Shown: positions 1 through 11,333, counted from the stretch's first letter. The stretch is DNA of 64,000 nucleotides from Megalonaias nervosa (GCA_016617855.1 JAECUM010012914.1:18818-82817), one strand, 5' to 3'. The notes: generated by a model not told the origin, from the letters alone. Program-made: numbers and translations.

Positions 1-53
1 GCCTGCAACCTGGTTTTATCCAGTTATATTTATATCGGTATCCACCTTGTGCC
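1..53 (-). CDS. Probable exon 12 of the PH-actin-related gene (cut by window edge)
   Basis: An acceptor-like GGAACTTTCTTCAG precedes a stretch open to the window edge. Joined to exon 11 in the required phase it reads MAQGGYRYKYNWIKPGCR. At this point conventional actin has 'ITIGNERFRCPEALF', so G-G-Y-R-Y-K could be the G-x-E-R-F-R segment. The phase and splice-site match are good but the peptide resemblance is modest and the exon is incomplete. The alternative is that the true next exon lies beyond the window. Confidence 0.5.
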
Positions 54-399
54 CTGAAGAAAGTTCCACATGCCTGGGGCAAATATTACCAAGGAAACAG
101 TTTACCAGACAAATTGGTTTCCTTTTCCAATACAATTTACACCACAGAAATGAAGATTTACACTAATAATAAATTAGTGGAAAACCTGTATAATATGAAA
201 AAGTGAATGAGGAATTTGCCAAGAATTTTGTCACCATGATCAATATCCTTTGTACTGCTGTGGAAGTATTTAAAGTAAATTATTTTTCTGTTAATTTTTT
301 TTGTCATTAATTTTAAAGATATGAACCTTGACCAAAACTATCTTATCATAATTAAATTCTAAAGTGGCAATTGTTGTTTATGAAACTGTTATTTCAGAT

Positions 400-488
<89 letters not shown>

Positions 489-1351
489 AGAACATTGTAA
501 TGATTATGTACTAATAGTTTCAACAGTAAGATATAATGCAAATTTCAGCTTGAAATAACCATGAGGTAAGGAGTTTACAAAAGTGACCAAAGACCAATAT
601 TAAAGTGGTGGACAGTGCATGTGTTTGAAAACATGATGTGAACTTATTTCAAAAGATATCATAAAGTTGAGTTCATTTTTTAATTCTGCGCACTCATATT
701 ATCTACAAAACATTCCATTTTTATAAATTCTATACTTCTAAAACAAATCATCCCCTGTTGCTAATAACAGAGAACAATTCTGACTGCAAAAGAATGGAGC
801 AAGAAAAAGTTTCAAATATATAGATAGAATATACTTCCTAAGAAGCAAAACCTCTTCCAACTTTTCTAAAATTAAATATGTTCCAACATTTTTGAAGGCG
901 GTTTGTGAGGTATCTTAGCAGGAAATAGCAAGCTACTTGGCACAAGTGCAAGTAGTAACTGATGTATACACAATATTTGGTACCATTCCAGTATCAAGGG
1001 GAGATCACTCTGTCCAACTGCAACATTTGGCCAGACAGTATTTAGCTCCCACAGCTAAAAGTTAGCTTGGATAGCTGGATTTGAAAGGTATAGGTAGTAC
1101 ATCTAAGGTATCATGATCAGGTAATGTACTGAATAAGAAATAGATATGCACATTAGCAGGTAGAGCAGACATATTTTTTCTGAGGGCTCATTTACCATAC
1201 AGACTTTAATAACATGTAAGATTTGTAAGGTGCTGAGAATATCCTATTGACTTAAATATGGGCTTCCTTAGGCAGGTCAAAATTAATGTGACTTACATAT
1301 TGACTTCCTCAGGCAGTTCAAAGTTATTGAGATAATATCTTATTGACTTAC
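54..1351. other. Intron between exons 11 and 12
   Basis: It is AT-rich and holds an (AT)n/(AC)n microsatellite at about 403-486 and two partial copies of the end of exon 11 (1235-1345). Nothing else is recognisable between 490 and 1230. Confidence 0.6.
403..486. repeat. (AT)n microsatellite with short (AC) interruption
   Basis: Alternating A and T for about 80 bp, broken once by CACACACA near 444-452. Any reading frame through it is simply a Tyr-Ile dipeptide run. Confidence 0.95.
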
Positions 1352-1385
1352 ATATGGGCTCCCTCAGGCAGGTCAAAGTTATTGA
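1235..1385. repeat. Triplicated exon end with splice donor
   Basis: Three copies of a segment made of the last roughly 30 bases of exon 11 plus its donor and about 10 to 20 intronic bases. The functional copy has its donor at 1346-1351. A second has a perfect GTAAGT at 1291-1296 (minus strand). The third (near 1250) has lost the GT. Spacings are 55 and 41 bp. Confidence 0.8.
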
Positions 1386-1467
1386 GAGAAACAGTGGTTC
1401 TGAAGGAGTCAGGGTTAGTATCACATTTCTTTTTGGCCTCACTGTAATCCTCTACTACATAACAGGA
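1352..1467 (-). CDS. PH-actin-related gene, exon 11 (actin subdomain 3-4)
   Basis: A 116-nt exon, acceptor TTGACTTTGTTTTCAG, donor CATAT|GTAAGT (phase 2). It encodes SCYVVEDYSEAKKKCDTNPD, then SFRTTVSLNNFDLPEGAH. It aligns with actin 'LCYVALDFEQEM...YELPDG' directly after exon 10's E-K. The C-Y-V core and L-P-E-G turn are diagnostic of the actin family; the insert between them is longer than in conventional actin, as in several Arps. The last 30 or so exonic bases and the donor are repeated twice more in the following intron. Confidence 0.9.
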
Positions 1468-1606
1468 CTGAAAACAAAGTCAATGAGTATTAGACAAACA
1501 TCGTTGCTTACATTCTTCACATTTTGATATTCCGGTGCAATAAATTATGCCTGTCTGCCAATTTAGTATGAATGCATGTATGTACATAATGTAAATGTGT
1601 AACAAG

Positions 1607-1830
1607 TTGTTGTTATTGTGGGCATAATGTCATTTTCAGCACATGATAAGCTACACATGGCAGCCAGTAAAGATGGTGGAGGAGGAACATTGGAAAACCC
1701 TGGGAAGAACAACCAATACACGGGAAGCTACTGGCAAGCTTTCACACATATCCACTCTGGCTGAGTCTGAGACTGGAACCCACACAGACAGAGGTGAGGT
1801 GGCAGTGATTCGTAAAGGTGAGTGCCACCC
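1607..1830 (-). mobile_element. AAC-tailed tRNA-derived SINE, diverged copy
   Basis: The plus strand starts with GTTGTTGTTATTG (reverse of the AAC tail) and runs through the family body (CAGCACATGATAAGCTACAC, GGCAAGCTTTC). It fades in the tRNA-like head near 1830, so the head is degraded or truncated. Confidence 0.85.
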
Positions 1831-2157
1831 ATGCCCGTCCCATGTACAACAAGTCCCACATCTTATGATGAATTGACCTGAAACCTGGCCGACATTACTG
1901 AAATGAGGTTAACATGAATGTCATTCTGTCATTATGTTCTGATGCTTTTGTTACAAATAAACTGAGCACCAACATAACCACTGGAAACTATAGAAGAGAT
2001 AATACAGACAATAAACTGAGCATGGACATAACCACTAAAAAACACAGTAGAGATAATAAAGTCAAACAATCTAGAATGTATATAACCTCTGGAAAATACA
2101 GTTGAGATAATACAGGTAATAAACTAAGCGTGGACAAAATCACTGGATTTGATTTGG

Positions 2158-2335
2158 AGCTTTACAGCACAGCAGCACAAGTAGGTTATTTAGTGCCAAG
2201 GCAATTGGAGTAAAGTGCTTTGCCCAAGCACACACCATGATAGCTGACCCAGGCTGGTCCAATGGTACAATTCAAACCCACACCCTTTCGGTTGTGAGTC
2301 CACTACACTAACTATTGAACCACCACAGCTCCTCA
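2158..2335 (-). mobile_element. Third SINE type (tRNA-like), diverged
   Basis: On the minus strand a tRNA-like head begins GTGGTTCAATAGTTAGTG (weak A box) and has GGGTTTGAAT (B box), followed by a body with GCTTGGGCAAAGCACTTTAC. Segments of this form are frequent in marine invertebrate genomes. This is the only copy in the window. Confidence 0.6.
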
Positions 2336-2873
2336 TAACCATTGGAACTACAGCAAAAATAATACAGCCAATAAACTGAGCATGGACATTACTATAGGAA
2401 TCTACAGTAGAGACATCTTCACTACCCAAGGTTCCAATATGTTAACCTATCTACACCTTGGCTGACTGATCAGATATTTCAGTACTTGGGTCTGTGAATT
2501 TCAATGGATGCAGCGGCAAGCCACTGCATCCAATCACAAGCAAGTCCAGTTGTTCGAATTTGAATACTGTTCCTACATGATCAAGTCAAGGGAGCACACA
2601 ACTGGAATGGACTCGTAAATAAAGCAGATATCCACTGCTGATTCATGTTTGCACAAATACATTCTTTCCCTCCAATATGCCTGTGATGGTTTCTCTCTGT
2701 TACATAGTCATATCTTTTACATTAAACTTACAAATTATCCTTCTGAAGTAAATTGCCTCCACCATTTTCAGCTTACGTATAATGCACTGCTCTTACACGT
2801 TACTGGTTTAGTTGGAATTACATACTATGGGTTAACATATCAGAACCTTGACTAACAAAGATGCAGTAGAGAT

Positions 2874-3130
2874 TGTTGTTGTTGTTGTTGTTGTAGGGTT
2901 TAATGCCATTTTTCAGCACATGATAGGCTACATATGGCGGCCACTATTAATGGTGGAGGAAAAACCTGGGAAAACCCTGGAAAGAACCACCAACCCACGA
3001 GAAGCTACTGGCAAGCTTTCTCACATACCCACATTGGCCGAATCCGAGACTCGAACCCACTCAGACAGAGGTGAATTGGCAGTGATCCATAACGGAGAGT
3101 GCTTTAGACCACTCGGCCACTCAGGGCCCC
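2874..3130 (-). mobile_element. AAC-tailed tRNA-derived SINE, full-length, with target duplication
   Basis: A complete element: (GTT)n tail at 2874, body, and a tRNA-like head ending near 3130. The minus-strand head reads GAGTGGCCGAGTGGTCTAAA (A box TGGCCGAGTGG). It is flanked by perfect 12-bp direct repeats TGCAGTAGAGAT at 2862-2873 and 3131-3142, so it retrotransposed intact. Confidence 0.92.
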
Positions 3131-3273
3131 TGCAGTAGAGATAATACAGGCAATAAACTGAGCATGGACTGGAAACTACAGATTTACATTTATTTAAAGA
3201 CAAAACAGAGACAGTCCAGAGTTTTACCTTGCAATAAGCAAAGATATATTGCATTTTAAAAATAACTATGTTA

Positions 3274-3440
3274 AAATTGGAGAAAATTTCAATCTTGTTT
3301 TAGATCCAGGTATAGATATTATCAATTACAGTAATTCAAATATTCCAAAAGCAAAAGAACTTGTCTTAGATATATGCATATTTTAATTGATTTATGAAGA
3401 TAATTTAATTGATTTACAGAAGGAAGATAATATAGGGGGA
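3274..3440 (+). pseudogene. Tx1/L1-like LINE endonuclease remnant, first part
   Basis: The frame reads GENFNLVLDPGIDIINYSNS followed by NIPKAKELVLDIC, then a second frame with LYEDNLIDLQKED. This resembles the 'GDFN-L-V-L-D ... K-A ... N-L-I-D' part of the apurinic-like endonuclease of Tx1/L1 LINEs. Stops and a frame change make it a fossil. Confidence 0.65.
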
Positions 3441-3480
3441 AAAAGTTCTGTTATGTATATTTATTTTGCATTGTTTGTAA

Positions 3481-3500
3481 CTTTTTTTTTTTTTTTTTTT
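3481..3500. repeat. Poly(T) tract
   Basis: About 20 consecutive T. It could be the reverse of a poly(A) tail of an insertion, but I found no clear duplicated target site. Confidence 0.7.
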
Positions 3501-4394
3501 AAATTTTCTATTTCATTATATGCTATGGATAATTGTATTTTGGACTTGACCTTGTCCAAAATCAAATTCATTTTCTCTACCTGATCTGAATCATTCATTT
3601 TATGTAAACAACTAATATATAACTAAATATTTCTCTATGTGTATGGGTTAACTATTAGGATTATTATCTTTGCCTGAGTCAAGGGCATTGTGTTTACTAT
3701 GTTCTTCATTATAATAGACTTTCTAATTATAGCTAAGATTTTATCTTGTGAACATGTGGAACCTTCCAGAATGAAATTTCCCATTAGGTAAGAGGTTTTG
3801 TTTAAGAAAATATTAATTGTGACCTGAAGTCAAGTAGAAGACTATATACCCTAGTTTTTCTAGAAATCATTCATTTGTGCTGTAAGATCTTAGCCAAATC
3901 AGTTGTATTATTGTCGTGTCCGGTATTTCATTTGGGCTGGAATTAATACTGGAAATACAAAGTGCTCATCATGTAAAATTATATTCCTGAAAAGATATAT
4001 TCACTGGGAATAAAGTTTAAATTAAAATAAGGATATATTAATGGATTGCATTACTTGATTCAACAAGACTACTGGCACATCACCATGACACAGGCCACCA
4101 TAGGTACATCAACACTTCCAGAGTTGCTTTTTTTTGGATTACCACTAAAACTTATTTAGAACTTTAATCATCAGGGCTTGTGTTTGAAATTCTATCATTA
4201 TTTGGCATTTATTTCACAATACTGTTACATCTTTTTACATATTTCACATTGTATTCTAGGGAAATAAATTATTTGTTGAATTTTACAAAATTTGTTGGTT
4301 CTCGCTGTTTTTCTATTACTTATTTTAAGACAATAGAGTCATAATAGTTTAAAAAAACAAATAAAAGTAATCCAGTAAAACAAACTAAACTTAA

Positions 4395-4685
4395 CATATT
4401 TCTTGTTTTGGAAAATTTATTTATGCTTAGTGAAAATGCAAATGTTGCACCAGGATATAGGACCGACCATTTTCCTGTAAAATTGAATGTTAAAAGAAAA
4501 GCATTCCTGAAATTGAAGAATTCAGTATTAAAAGACCCAGAATATGTAAACAATGCCATCTTTAAAGTCAGTCATCAATGTGTATGTGCTGAACAATTAG
4601 ACACTTTAGAAAATATACCTTTATCAGATTTAAATCTGTCAACAATTATACCTTCATCAGATTTTAAATCACCAAACAAATACTT
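4395..4685 (+). pseudogene. Tx1/L1-like LINE endonuclease remnant, C-terminal part
   Basis: The frame gives ENLFMLSENANVAPGYRTDH then FPVKLNV and LKLKNSVLKDPEYVNNA. G-Y-R-T/S-D-H-x-x-V is the final catalytic motif of L1/Tx1 endonucleases, and 'N-S-x-L-K-D-x-x-Y' is the usual following segment. It continues the piece at 3274-3440 after about 950 bp of unrelated sequence, where an intact element would have only about 200 bp. Confidence 0.7.
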
Positions 4686-4739
4686 CTGAGAATATAACTT
4701 TATCAAATTTTAACTTTTAAGAACATACATTAACAGGCT

Positions 4740-6145
4740 CATAATCTCCAAGCACAGTATCTGGATTCAGCCATACAGAATACCACAGTACAAAAAGTGT
4801 CCAAAAGGCATAATGTTGCCAAACTGAAACAGACGAATGTGAAATAGGCATTTACCAAAGAAGTGTGCAACAAACTGCATACTACTTAAATAAATCCACA
4901 AAATGTCAATGAAAATGGGGCATCATTCACAGAATCTGTGTACTCAACTGTATCCAAAACTTTGGTCACACCACATGCAAACATCATGATTACTTTGATG
5001 AGAATGATGATGCAATACTGAGTCTTCTGAATCAGATATCGGCTACAGAAGGCCTGCTTAGAAGATGACACTTAAACATTAGCTGTAAAAGGCCTTCTTA
5101 GAAGAACTTGAACATCAGCTACAGAAAGAAGACAGCACTTAAACATTGGCTTCATAAGGCCTTCTTAGAACACAGCTCTTAAACATCAGCTACAGAAGAC
5201 CTGCTTAGAAGATGGCACTTAAACATCGGCTTCATTAGGCCTTCTTAGAAGACAGCACTTAAACATTGGTTACAGAAAGCCTGATTAGAAGACAGTACTT
5301 AAACATCAGCTACAGCTTGCTTGCTTATAAGACAGCACTTCAGCATCTAAGAAAGCAGCCTTCAATAACATCTAGTGGACTGTCTGATGTAAACTCAGTT
5401 GCAAGAAATCATGGCAGAGCAATAAGGCAGATGAGATTAAGTCATACGCAGACAGGAATGACATAAAGAACTTCTATGATGCTTTGAAGACAATCTACTG
5501 GTTACAATCAGAAACATCTCCAATACTGAGTGCTGACAGAGCCATGCTGCTGAACAACAAAGAAAAGATACTTCAAAGATGGACTGAACACTTCAACAGC
5601 ATCCTCAATCAAGAGTCATCTATAAGTGAGGTGACAAATGATTGACTACTGTATATGGAAATCAACATATCACTTACTGATCCTCCAGTGCTGACTCACC
5701 TGTTGTAAAATTGCAAAGCACCTGGAACAGATCTGATACTAGCAGAAAATGACCAAGCCAGAGGCACAGAAGCTGACTGAACTCTTTCAGTCAATGTGGA
5801 CTCGAGGAACTATACTCCAGGAGTACAAGGATGCATCCATCATCCACTTGTTCAAGTGGAAAGGCAACAGATAATTCTGCACAACCATCAATTCAACTTC
5901 TTGCCTGAATTCTGCCAAATCATTTTGTGCATGACATCGATCAAGGAATCCTGCCAAGAAATCATTGGGGCTTCAGAACGGAATGACAGACCATAAACTT
6001 AATGCTAGCAGCTCACCAAGTCCAGGATAAATGCCAGGAACAGAATTCCAACCTGTACATGACATTCATCAACCTGACAAAAGTCTTGGACACAGTCAGC
6101 CATGGAATCTTTTGGAAGATTATGGCATACTGGCCATAACATGGC
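4740..6145 (+). pseudogene. RTE-like LINE reverse transcriptase, degenerate
   Basis: Several frames in order match a LINE of the RTE-like type common in marine invertebrates: YFDENDDAILSLLNQ near 5005, KSYADRNDIKNFYDALKTIY near 5430, ILSADRAMLLNNKEKILQRW near 5525, EHFNSILNQESS near 5588, and a K-x-L-D-T-V-S-H-G-I-L-W segment near 6080 that is the F/L-D-x-V reverse-transcriptase region. Many stops and frameshifts show it is dead. A minisatellite (5039-5345) has expanded inside its coding region. Clade assignment is tentative. Confidence 0.75.
5039..5345. repeat. Minisatellite grown from LINE coding sequence
   Basis: About eight imperfect units of 35-40 bp (core ACATCAGCTACAGAAGGCCT, then GCTTAGAAGACAGCACTTAA). 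The first unit overlaps the LINE codons after LLNQIS, and LINE-related sequence resumes right after the array. Confidence 0.8.
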
Positions 6146-6300
6146 ATGACTCACTAAACGATTTGTTTTCTCACAAACCCCGTGACATGGTTGTATTTTG
6201 AAAGAGCCAATTTTCTCTTATCAATGGGAGAAAAAAGAAAAACAACAAAAAAACCCACATCATTATATGCCAGTAACATGTATTAATGGTAAACAGTCCT

Positions 6301-6454
6301 GTTGTTGTTGTTGTTGTAGGGTTTAATGCCATTTTTCAGCACAAGATAGGCTATACATGGTGGCCAGTATTACTGGTGGAGGAAGAACCCGGAAAAACCC
6401 TGGGAAGAACCACCGACCCATGAGAAGCTACTGGCAAGCTTTCTCACATACCCC
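6301..6454 (-). mobile_element. AAC-tailed SINE, head-truncated copy
   Basis: (GTT)n tail and body to the CTTTCTCACATACCCC segment; the tRNA-like head is absent. The sequence switches at about 6455 to a TAGCTGCCAACCC segment resembling the MITE-like terminus at 33426. Confidence 0.85.
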
Positions 6455-8544
6455 ATAGCTGCCAACCCGCAAGTACAAAAATACTGATTGCTTATGACAA
6501 AAATACTGATTTTCAGGACCAAATACTGATTTTTAAAATTTTAAAATTTTAATGCATATGTAACTACTTACAACATACACAACCATCAGTAAGGTAGGAC
6601 AGTGCCTTACATAATTATTTAATGTCAAAGATGCATGTGTTGCACACTTGCACCTTCTGGACAGGCACCCTGTTCCATTTGGATGCCCATTCAGAAGGTG
6701 CAAGACTGCAACACACTCAGACACAGGCTGTTTATAGATATAGGACATGAAAATTGAAGTACCAGTTTTTGCAAGTAAACCAAGCTATTTTTTAATGGAG
6801 ATGCATCCAAGAATGATACAAATGAAGTCTCAACTGTCTCTGTGATGCAGCTCGGCATGATTTCGGGACATGAAAGGAGTGGGGGGTGGGCAATTCTCAA
6901 AATGCATTTTTGTCAATTTTTAGAAAAACATGGTCCCACTTAATTTCATGAAAATGAACAGTCTATAACTCTTGATAGTGCCATAAAACATGTTTATAGG
7001 TTCAGTTTTAATTAGGACAAATAATGAAGGCTATAGCTTGTCACATTTGTCGTCAGCCTGCTGAGGAATGCATGTACCCTTTACCTGACCCCATATTTAT
7101 TTTATTTATTTTCCTGAAATCTAACAACTCTTGGACCCTCATTACAACTGTTTCATATGTTTGTATAAATTATTTCAGAAGAATATAGCCATGCATAATA
7201 AATACTAAACTTCAGAAGTGAAAAATATTTGTAAAGGGGCCATAAGAAGGGGGAAATAACTCAGTGGGCCTTTTCCTATTACCAACAATGCAATAAAGTA
7301 AGCTACTGGCAGCATATTGAAAAAAAACCTTCTTCAAAGAAACTTGTATGTCAGAATCACTATGGGTCAAATAGGTCTTATTTGACTTGACTTGAATATA
7401 ATCTTTACTTTAGTATTAATTGCTTTAGCTGACAGTAGTGTTAATGTACTTTGATATGTTGAAGGCTACTGTGGTGAGCCATTGTGCTAATTTGCAATGG
7501 TAAAGTTCACGAAGTTGAACAACCAAATTGTCTTGAATAATAGGTAAATCAAAGAGATGATGAATGCATGTTGAAAAACAAAGTTATTACACATCACTGC
7601 CTTGAATGAGAATTTTTAAGCCATCTAAGATTATTGGCAAGTATGTGAACAGAGGCAACATTTCTCTGAAGTTGGATTTTACTCCATACATAAAACACAA
7701 TGCATGATTATCTTCAGTTTTTGGAAGAGTGTTCAAGTGTGATTCATTTTTGAAGGCAATTCAGGAAGCACTAAGCTGTCAGCAAAGCCCATCAAAATTT
7801 TCAGAACTCTGGTTGATGGAGATTTACTTTGTGAAGCAAAGAGAGAATTTAATTATTTGCACATACTGCAAACTGTAGATGTAAGTCACTTGAGGTGTAT
7901 GAATCATGTTCATCATGTTGAACATTCAGATTAGTTCCCTTTATTATTATTCATTATCTTAATTGTGTTAAATTACTAAATATTAATTGACCCATGCTTT
8001 TCAAAATTATTTTAGCCATGAAATCAAGTGATTGAAAGAAAATAATAAGCTCGTTGTTTTGTTTTACAGTTGATTTGTGTTGATAAAGCATTAACACCCA
8101 TACTGGGCAGATGTATTTATTACTGATGTATTACCTGTAAAGCCCTCTTTAAACTTAAAAAATATTATGTCTGTGCCTTCCCCTTTCCCCCAGAGAAATG
8201 GTCAGTCCCAAATATGATGTATATTCATTTTCTATATAGACTGGAATATCTCATGGTCAGACTGCATCAGATTCATTTTCTATATAGACTGGCATATCTC
8301 ATGGTCAGACTGCAATGCTAACATTATGGTCATCAAGAACAACTCTGTTCAGACTAGGATTCACTCAGAGAATCCAGCAGGGAAGTTTCAACACTAGTGA
8401 AATCTAGTCTCTAGTGACTGCAAAGATGAATGCTAACAGTACTTGCATTACCTTCAAACAAACCTACTAAACCACTTACAACAGACATGACTGCTAATTA
8501 AGCCTATATTTTGCCATTCAATGGATTTTAGACAAAGGTGATGC

Positions 8545-8700
8545 ACCAACTTGCATAAAGTCTACCATCACAGTATAGGGTCAATCTCTCCTGACAAATG
8601 CACCTATCTTGGCAACACAGTGACATGCTCAGTCCACAATGATGATAAAACCAATGCCACAAAGCAAGTGTTGCCTTTGGCAGACTATGTGTACATGTGT
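8545..8700 (+). pseudogene. LINE 3' ORF fragment
   Basis: The frame contains DKCTYLGNTVTCSVHNDDKT. The F/C-T-Y-L-G-S/N-x-x motif followed by 'D/N-D-E/K-x-N-A-R' is typical of the region after the reverse transcriptase domain in RTE-like LINEs, so this may be the distal part of the element at 4740-6145 or a separate copy. Confidence 0.55.
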
Positions 8701-9173
8701 AGGAGTGCAGAGACATCAGATGCCATGCTAAGAAAATAAATTATTTTCACATGTGCTTCCAGAGGAAACTGATGAAGATGGCAGGACAGGTTCCCAAACG
8801 CACATGGGCAGTCATTCCAAGCATCCACACTCTGTTGGTGAAATCGCAGTTGATATGGGCAAAACAGTTACTAAAAGTATTAAAAAGTTGTTGAAAAACT
8901 GTTCCTGTATTGAATGTACATGTCACCCATTTTTGTGTCAATAAAATTTTTTATGAAAACAAAAAACAAACAAAATTGTGGTATGAAGACTTCACAGATT
9001 ATAACCAAATTTGGTAGAAGGCTTTTTATATTTTTTAAAAATCAAAATCTACTTTGATTTCATTATTTTCTGACAAATTTTATGGAGTTGTAGCCCTAGC
9101 TCCTTCAAACTTTTTCCTTCAAATGGCTAACAATTTGTGCAAAACTTGTGGATAATTTCCAAAAGGAACAAAC

Positions 9174-9316
9174 CTTTTCCATGATGTATCTGACAATAAG
9201 TTTTTCAACAGGTGTGGAGAATTTGTATTTGTTTTCCAGAAGACTGATGTGTAGAGAATCAGCCACTTTCTGGCCACCACAGACTTGCCTTGACACTCCA
9301 CCTTCAATCAGCACAC
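9174..9316 (-). CDS. PH-actin-related gene, exon 10 (actin subdomain 4)
   Basis: A 143-nt exon, acceptor CTCACTGTTTCAG, donor AAG|GTTTGT; phase 1 in, phase 0 out. The peptide begins VLIEGGVSRQVCGGQKVADS and includes LLENKYKFSTPVEKLIVRYI and MEK. It aligns with actin '[48 protein letters not shown]': the A/G-G-x-D/K-L/V-T/A-D motif, the 'Y-x-F-S-T' turn and the E-K-x-I-V-R-x-I helix are all there. The donor is weak at position +3 (GTTTGT), but the frame and homology leave no gap with the next exon. Confidence 0.92.
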
Positions 9317-9820
9317 CTGAAACAGTGAGCAGAATTACATCTAATTTTTGTATGGTCTGATCATGCCACAGAATCTGAAGGAAAAAAAAAACATTTACAG
9401 AAAAAAAATATTTGTCAGTAATTAACTATTGCTATACTGACAGTTCATGAAATCTTTTTCATAACCTGGCAGATTTTTTTAATTTTCAATAACAAGCCTG
9501 CTATTTTTCTTAATAAAAATAATGATGAAACAGCTGTGAATTGTCTCTTTGTGAAAACAAAAAACATAATATATTAAAACTTAAATTTAACAATATACAA
9601 TCTAAATCCTTTAATATACTGGACAACATGCTAACATTTAACAACATACAATCCTGCCATTCAAAATATTTTATGACTTGTTTGTAGCTATCAGGTTAAC
9701 TCATTAACTCTTGCTGCCACAATAACTAATTGTACTTTACCTTCCTCATCTCCTGAGTGCCATGATAATGTGGTGCAGTTTACCTTGCTTGTATCCTGGG
9801 CACTGCTTTTGAGTAACAGT

Positions 9821-10150
9821 ATAGATGTTTCCCGATGACATCATTAGCAGATGATATTTTGCCCATTTTACCTGGACAATGGGCAACCTGGCAGTTTCTC
9901 CTATATGCGGTCACCAAAATTTTTCCATTTTTAACAAGGCACACTGAAGCAAAGTCAACTTATAAATCACAAATATAGATACTAACAGAAAGCTTGAATT
10001 GCGTTCTGTTTATGTATGTAATTTCGTAAAAGTATCTTAAGATTCAGTGAATTTATTTCAACTTCCAAACACCATATAAAGTCAACGGTAAATCTGCCTG
10101 CTGAACACAAATATGGCGGTTGATGACATCATTCGGGAACTATCTATTAG
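9821..10150. mobile_element. MITE-like element (copy also at 59560)
   Basis: The left end TAGATGTTTCCCGATGACAT and the right end (minus strand) TAGATAGTTCCCGAATGATG form imperfect terminal inverted repeats. A diverged copy with the same ends lies at 59560-59848. No coding sequence is present. Confidence 0.65.
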
Positions 10151-10339
10151 TCTAGGCCTGTATCCCACACAATGAACTAAAGCAGCACAAACCATGGGTT
10201 GATTTCAAGCCATTTCCTCATTATGCAGGCAGTTTAACAAACAAAAATTTAGCTTTCCCTGAGTGAACACTGCAGAACAAAGGAAAAAATTTTACTTCAA
10301 TAGTGGCAGAAATAGTGGAAATATTTAAATCTGAAAAGA

Positions 10340-11075
10340 TGTAAAAATGATGAGAATCAGCCACTGGGAGCAGACTTTTACCTGACAGAGAATTTTCAGG
10401 ATTTTCATCAGACAAGATTGACAGTGATCTTGAAATATCCATTGATGGAGCTGGAGTGATGAAAATGAGAATGCTGAAGAGAATGAAGAGGAAGAAAATG
10501 AAAGAAGAGGTGACTGATGGATCATAAATAATAGAACGCACATCAACAAGAGGTCATTCACAGGACCAACACCTTGGCCAACAATGGATTTAGACCCCAA
10601 TCTCTATTTAAGATGAAAGCTGGAGGAGAAAGAAGACCCAAACTGGATAGCTGTTATGAAGAGAGAAATGAAAGCAAGGTTGGGAATTAGAGTTTTTATG
10701 AGAGTTCTTCAGCTCTCTGAGACAGCCATGTACTGGTCAACAGATGCCCTATTTGGAAACCTGAGTGTAAGGAAGAGAATGAGGAGAGATAAGTTTTATA
10801 AAATATCACAATATTTTCACTTAAATGATAGTCACTGTAACCAGCCCAGACTTCAACCAGGTCAAGACAAGTTTCATCATGTGAGGCCAGTGTATGATCC
10901 CTTTCAAAACAGCTGCTTAGAAAACTACAATCCCCATCAAAATGCAAGTGTAGATGAAGACATGATAAAATTTCAAGGCAGGTTAGCTTTTCGCCAGGAC
11001 CTACCAGCCAAGCCAACAAAGTATGGAATCAAGGTCTGGATGAGGGCTGACCCAGCTGCACCGTGGTAATGGTGG
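10340..11075 (+). pseudogene. piggyBac-type transposase remnant
   Basis: The upstream part encodes an acidic, Glu/Asp-rich segment and then FTGPTPWP, the usual piggyBac 'F-x-G-P-x-P-G' entry motif. An open frame from 10656 gives YWSTDALFGN, MRRDKFYKISQYFHLND, DKFHHVRPVYDPF and ASVDEDMIKFQGR, ending GIKVWMRAD. These match the N-terminal and first catalytic segments of the DDE_Tnp_1_7 family; the aspartate of V-D-E-D-M is at the first catalytic position. The frame stops at 11069, and the two later catalytic aspartates are missing, so it is a truncated, inactive copy. Confidence 0.85.
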
Positions 11076-11186
11076 AGGGCATTCTGATATTACCAACACC
11101 CAGTAAATTTCTTCCACCACAGCCTTCAAACTGAACTCAGTTCTCTCCACAGCTGGAGCTGAGTACTTTACACCTTAGGCTTATTC

Positions 11187-11333
11187 TCAAATTGTGTGAG
11201 TTATCTTGGTCCACCTCTACTTCAAATTGTGTGGGTTATCTTGGTCCACCTCTACTTCAAATTGTGTAGGTTATCTTGGTCCACCTCTACTTCAAATTGT
11301 GTGGGTTATCTTGGTCCACCTCTACTTCAATGT
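11187..11333. repeat. 35-bp minisatellite, 4 copies
   Basis: The unit TTCAAATTGTGTGGGTTATC-TTGGTCCACCTCTAC is repeated four times with one or two changes between copies. Confidence 0.93.

Larger units (their letters stand above)
1468..9173. other. Intron between exons 10 and 11 (7.7 kb)
   Basis: A mosaic of SINE copies (1607-1830, 2158-2335, 2874-3130, 6301-6454), Tx1/L1-like LINE endonuclease pieces (3274-3440, 4395-4685), an RTE-like LINE (4740-6145) with an internal minisatellite, a truncated MITE-like segment after 6455 and LINE 3' debris at 8545-8700. I see nothing recognisable in 1870-2150, 3500-4390 or 6750-8200. Confidence 0.6.

Noticed and set aside
10656..11069. A host gene encoding a 137-residue protein
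   Set aside because: Motifs are those of a piggyBac transposase and it is truncated before two catalytic aspartates.
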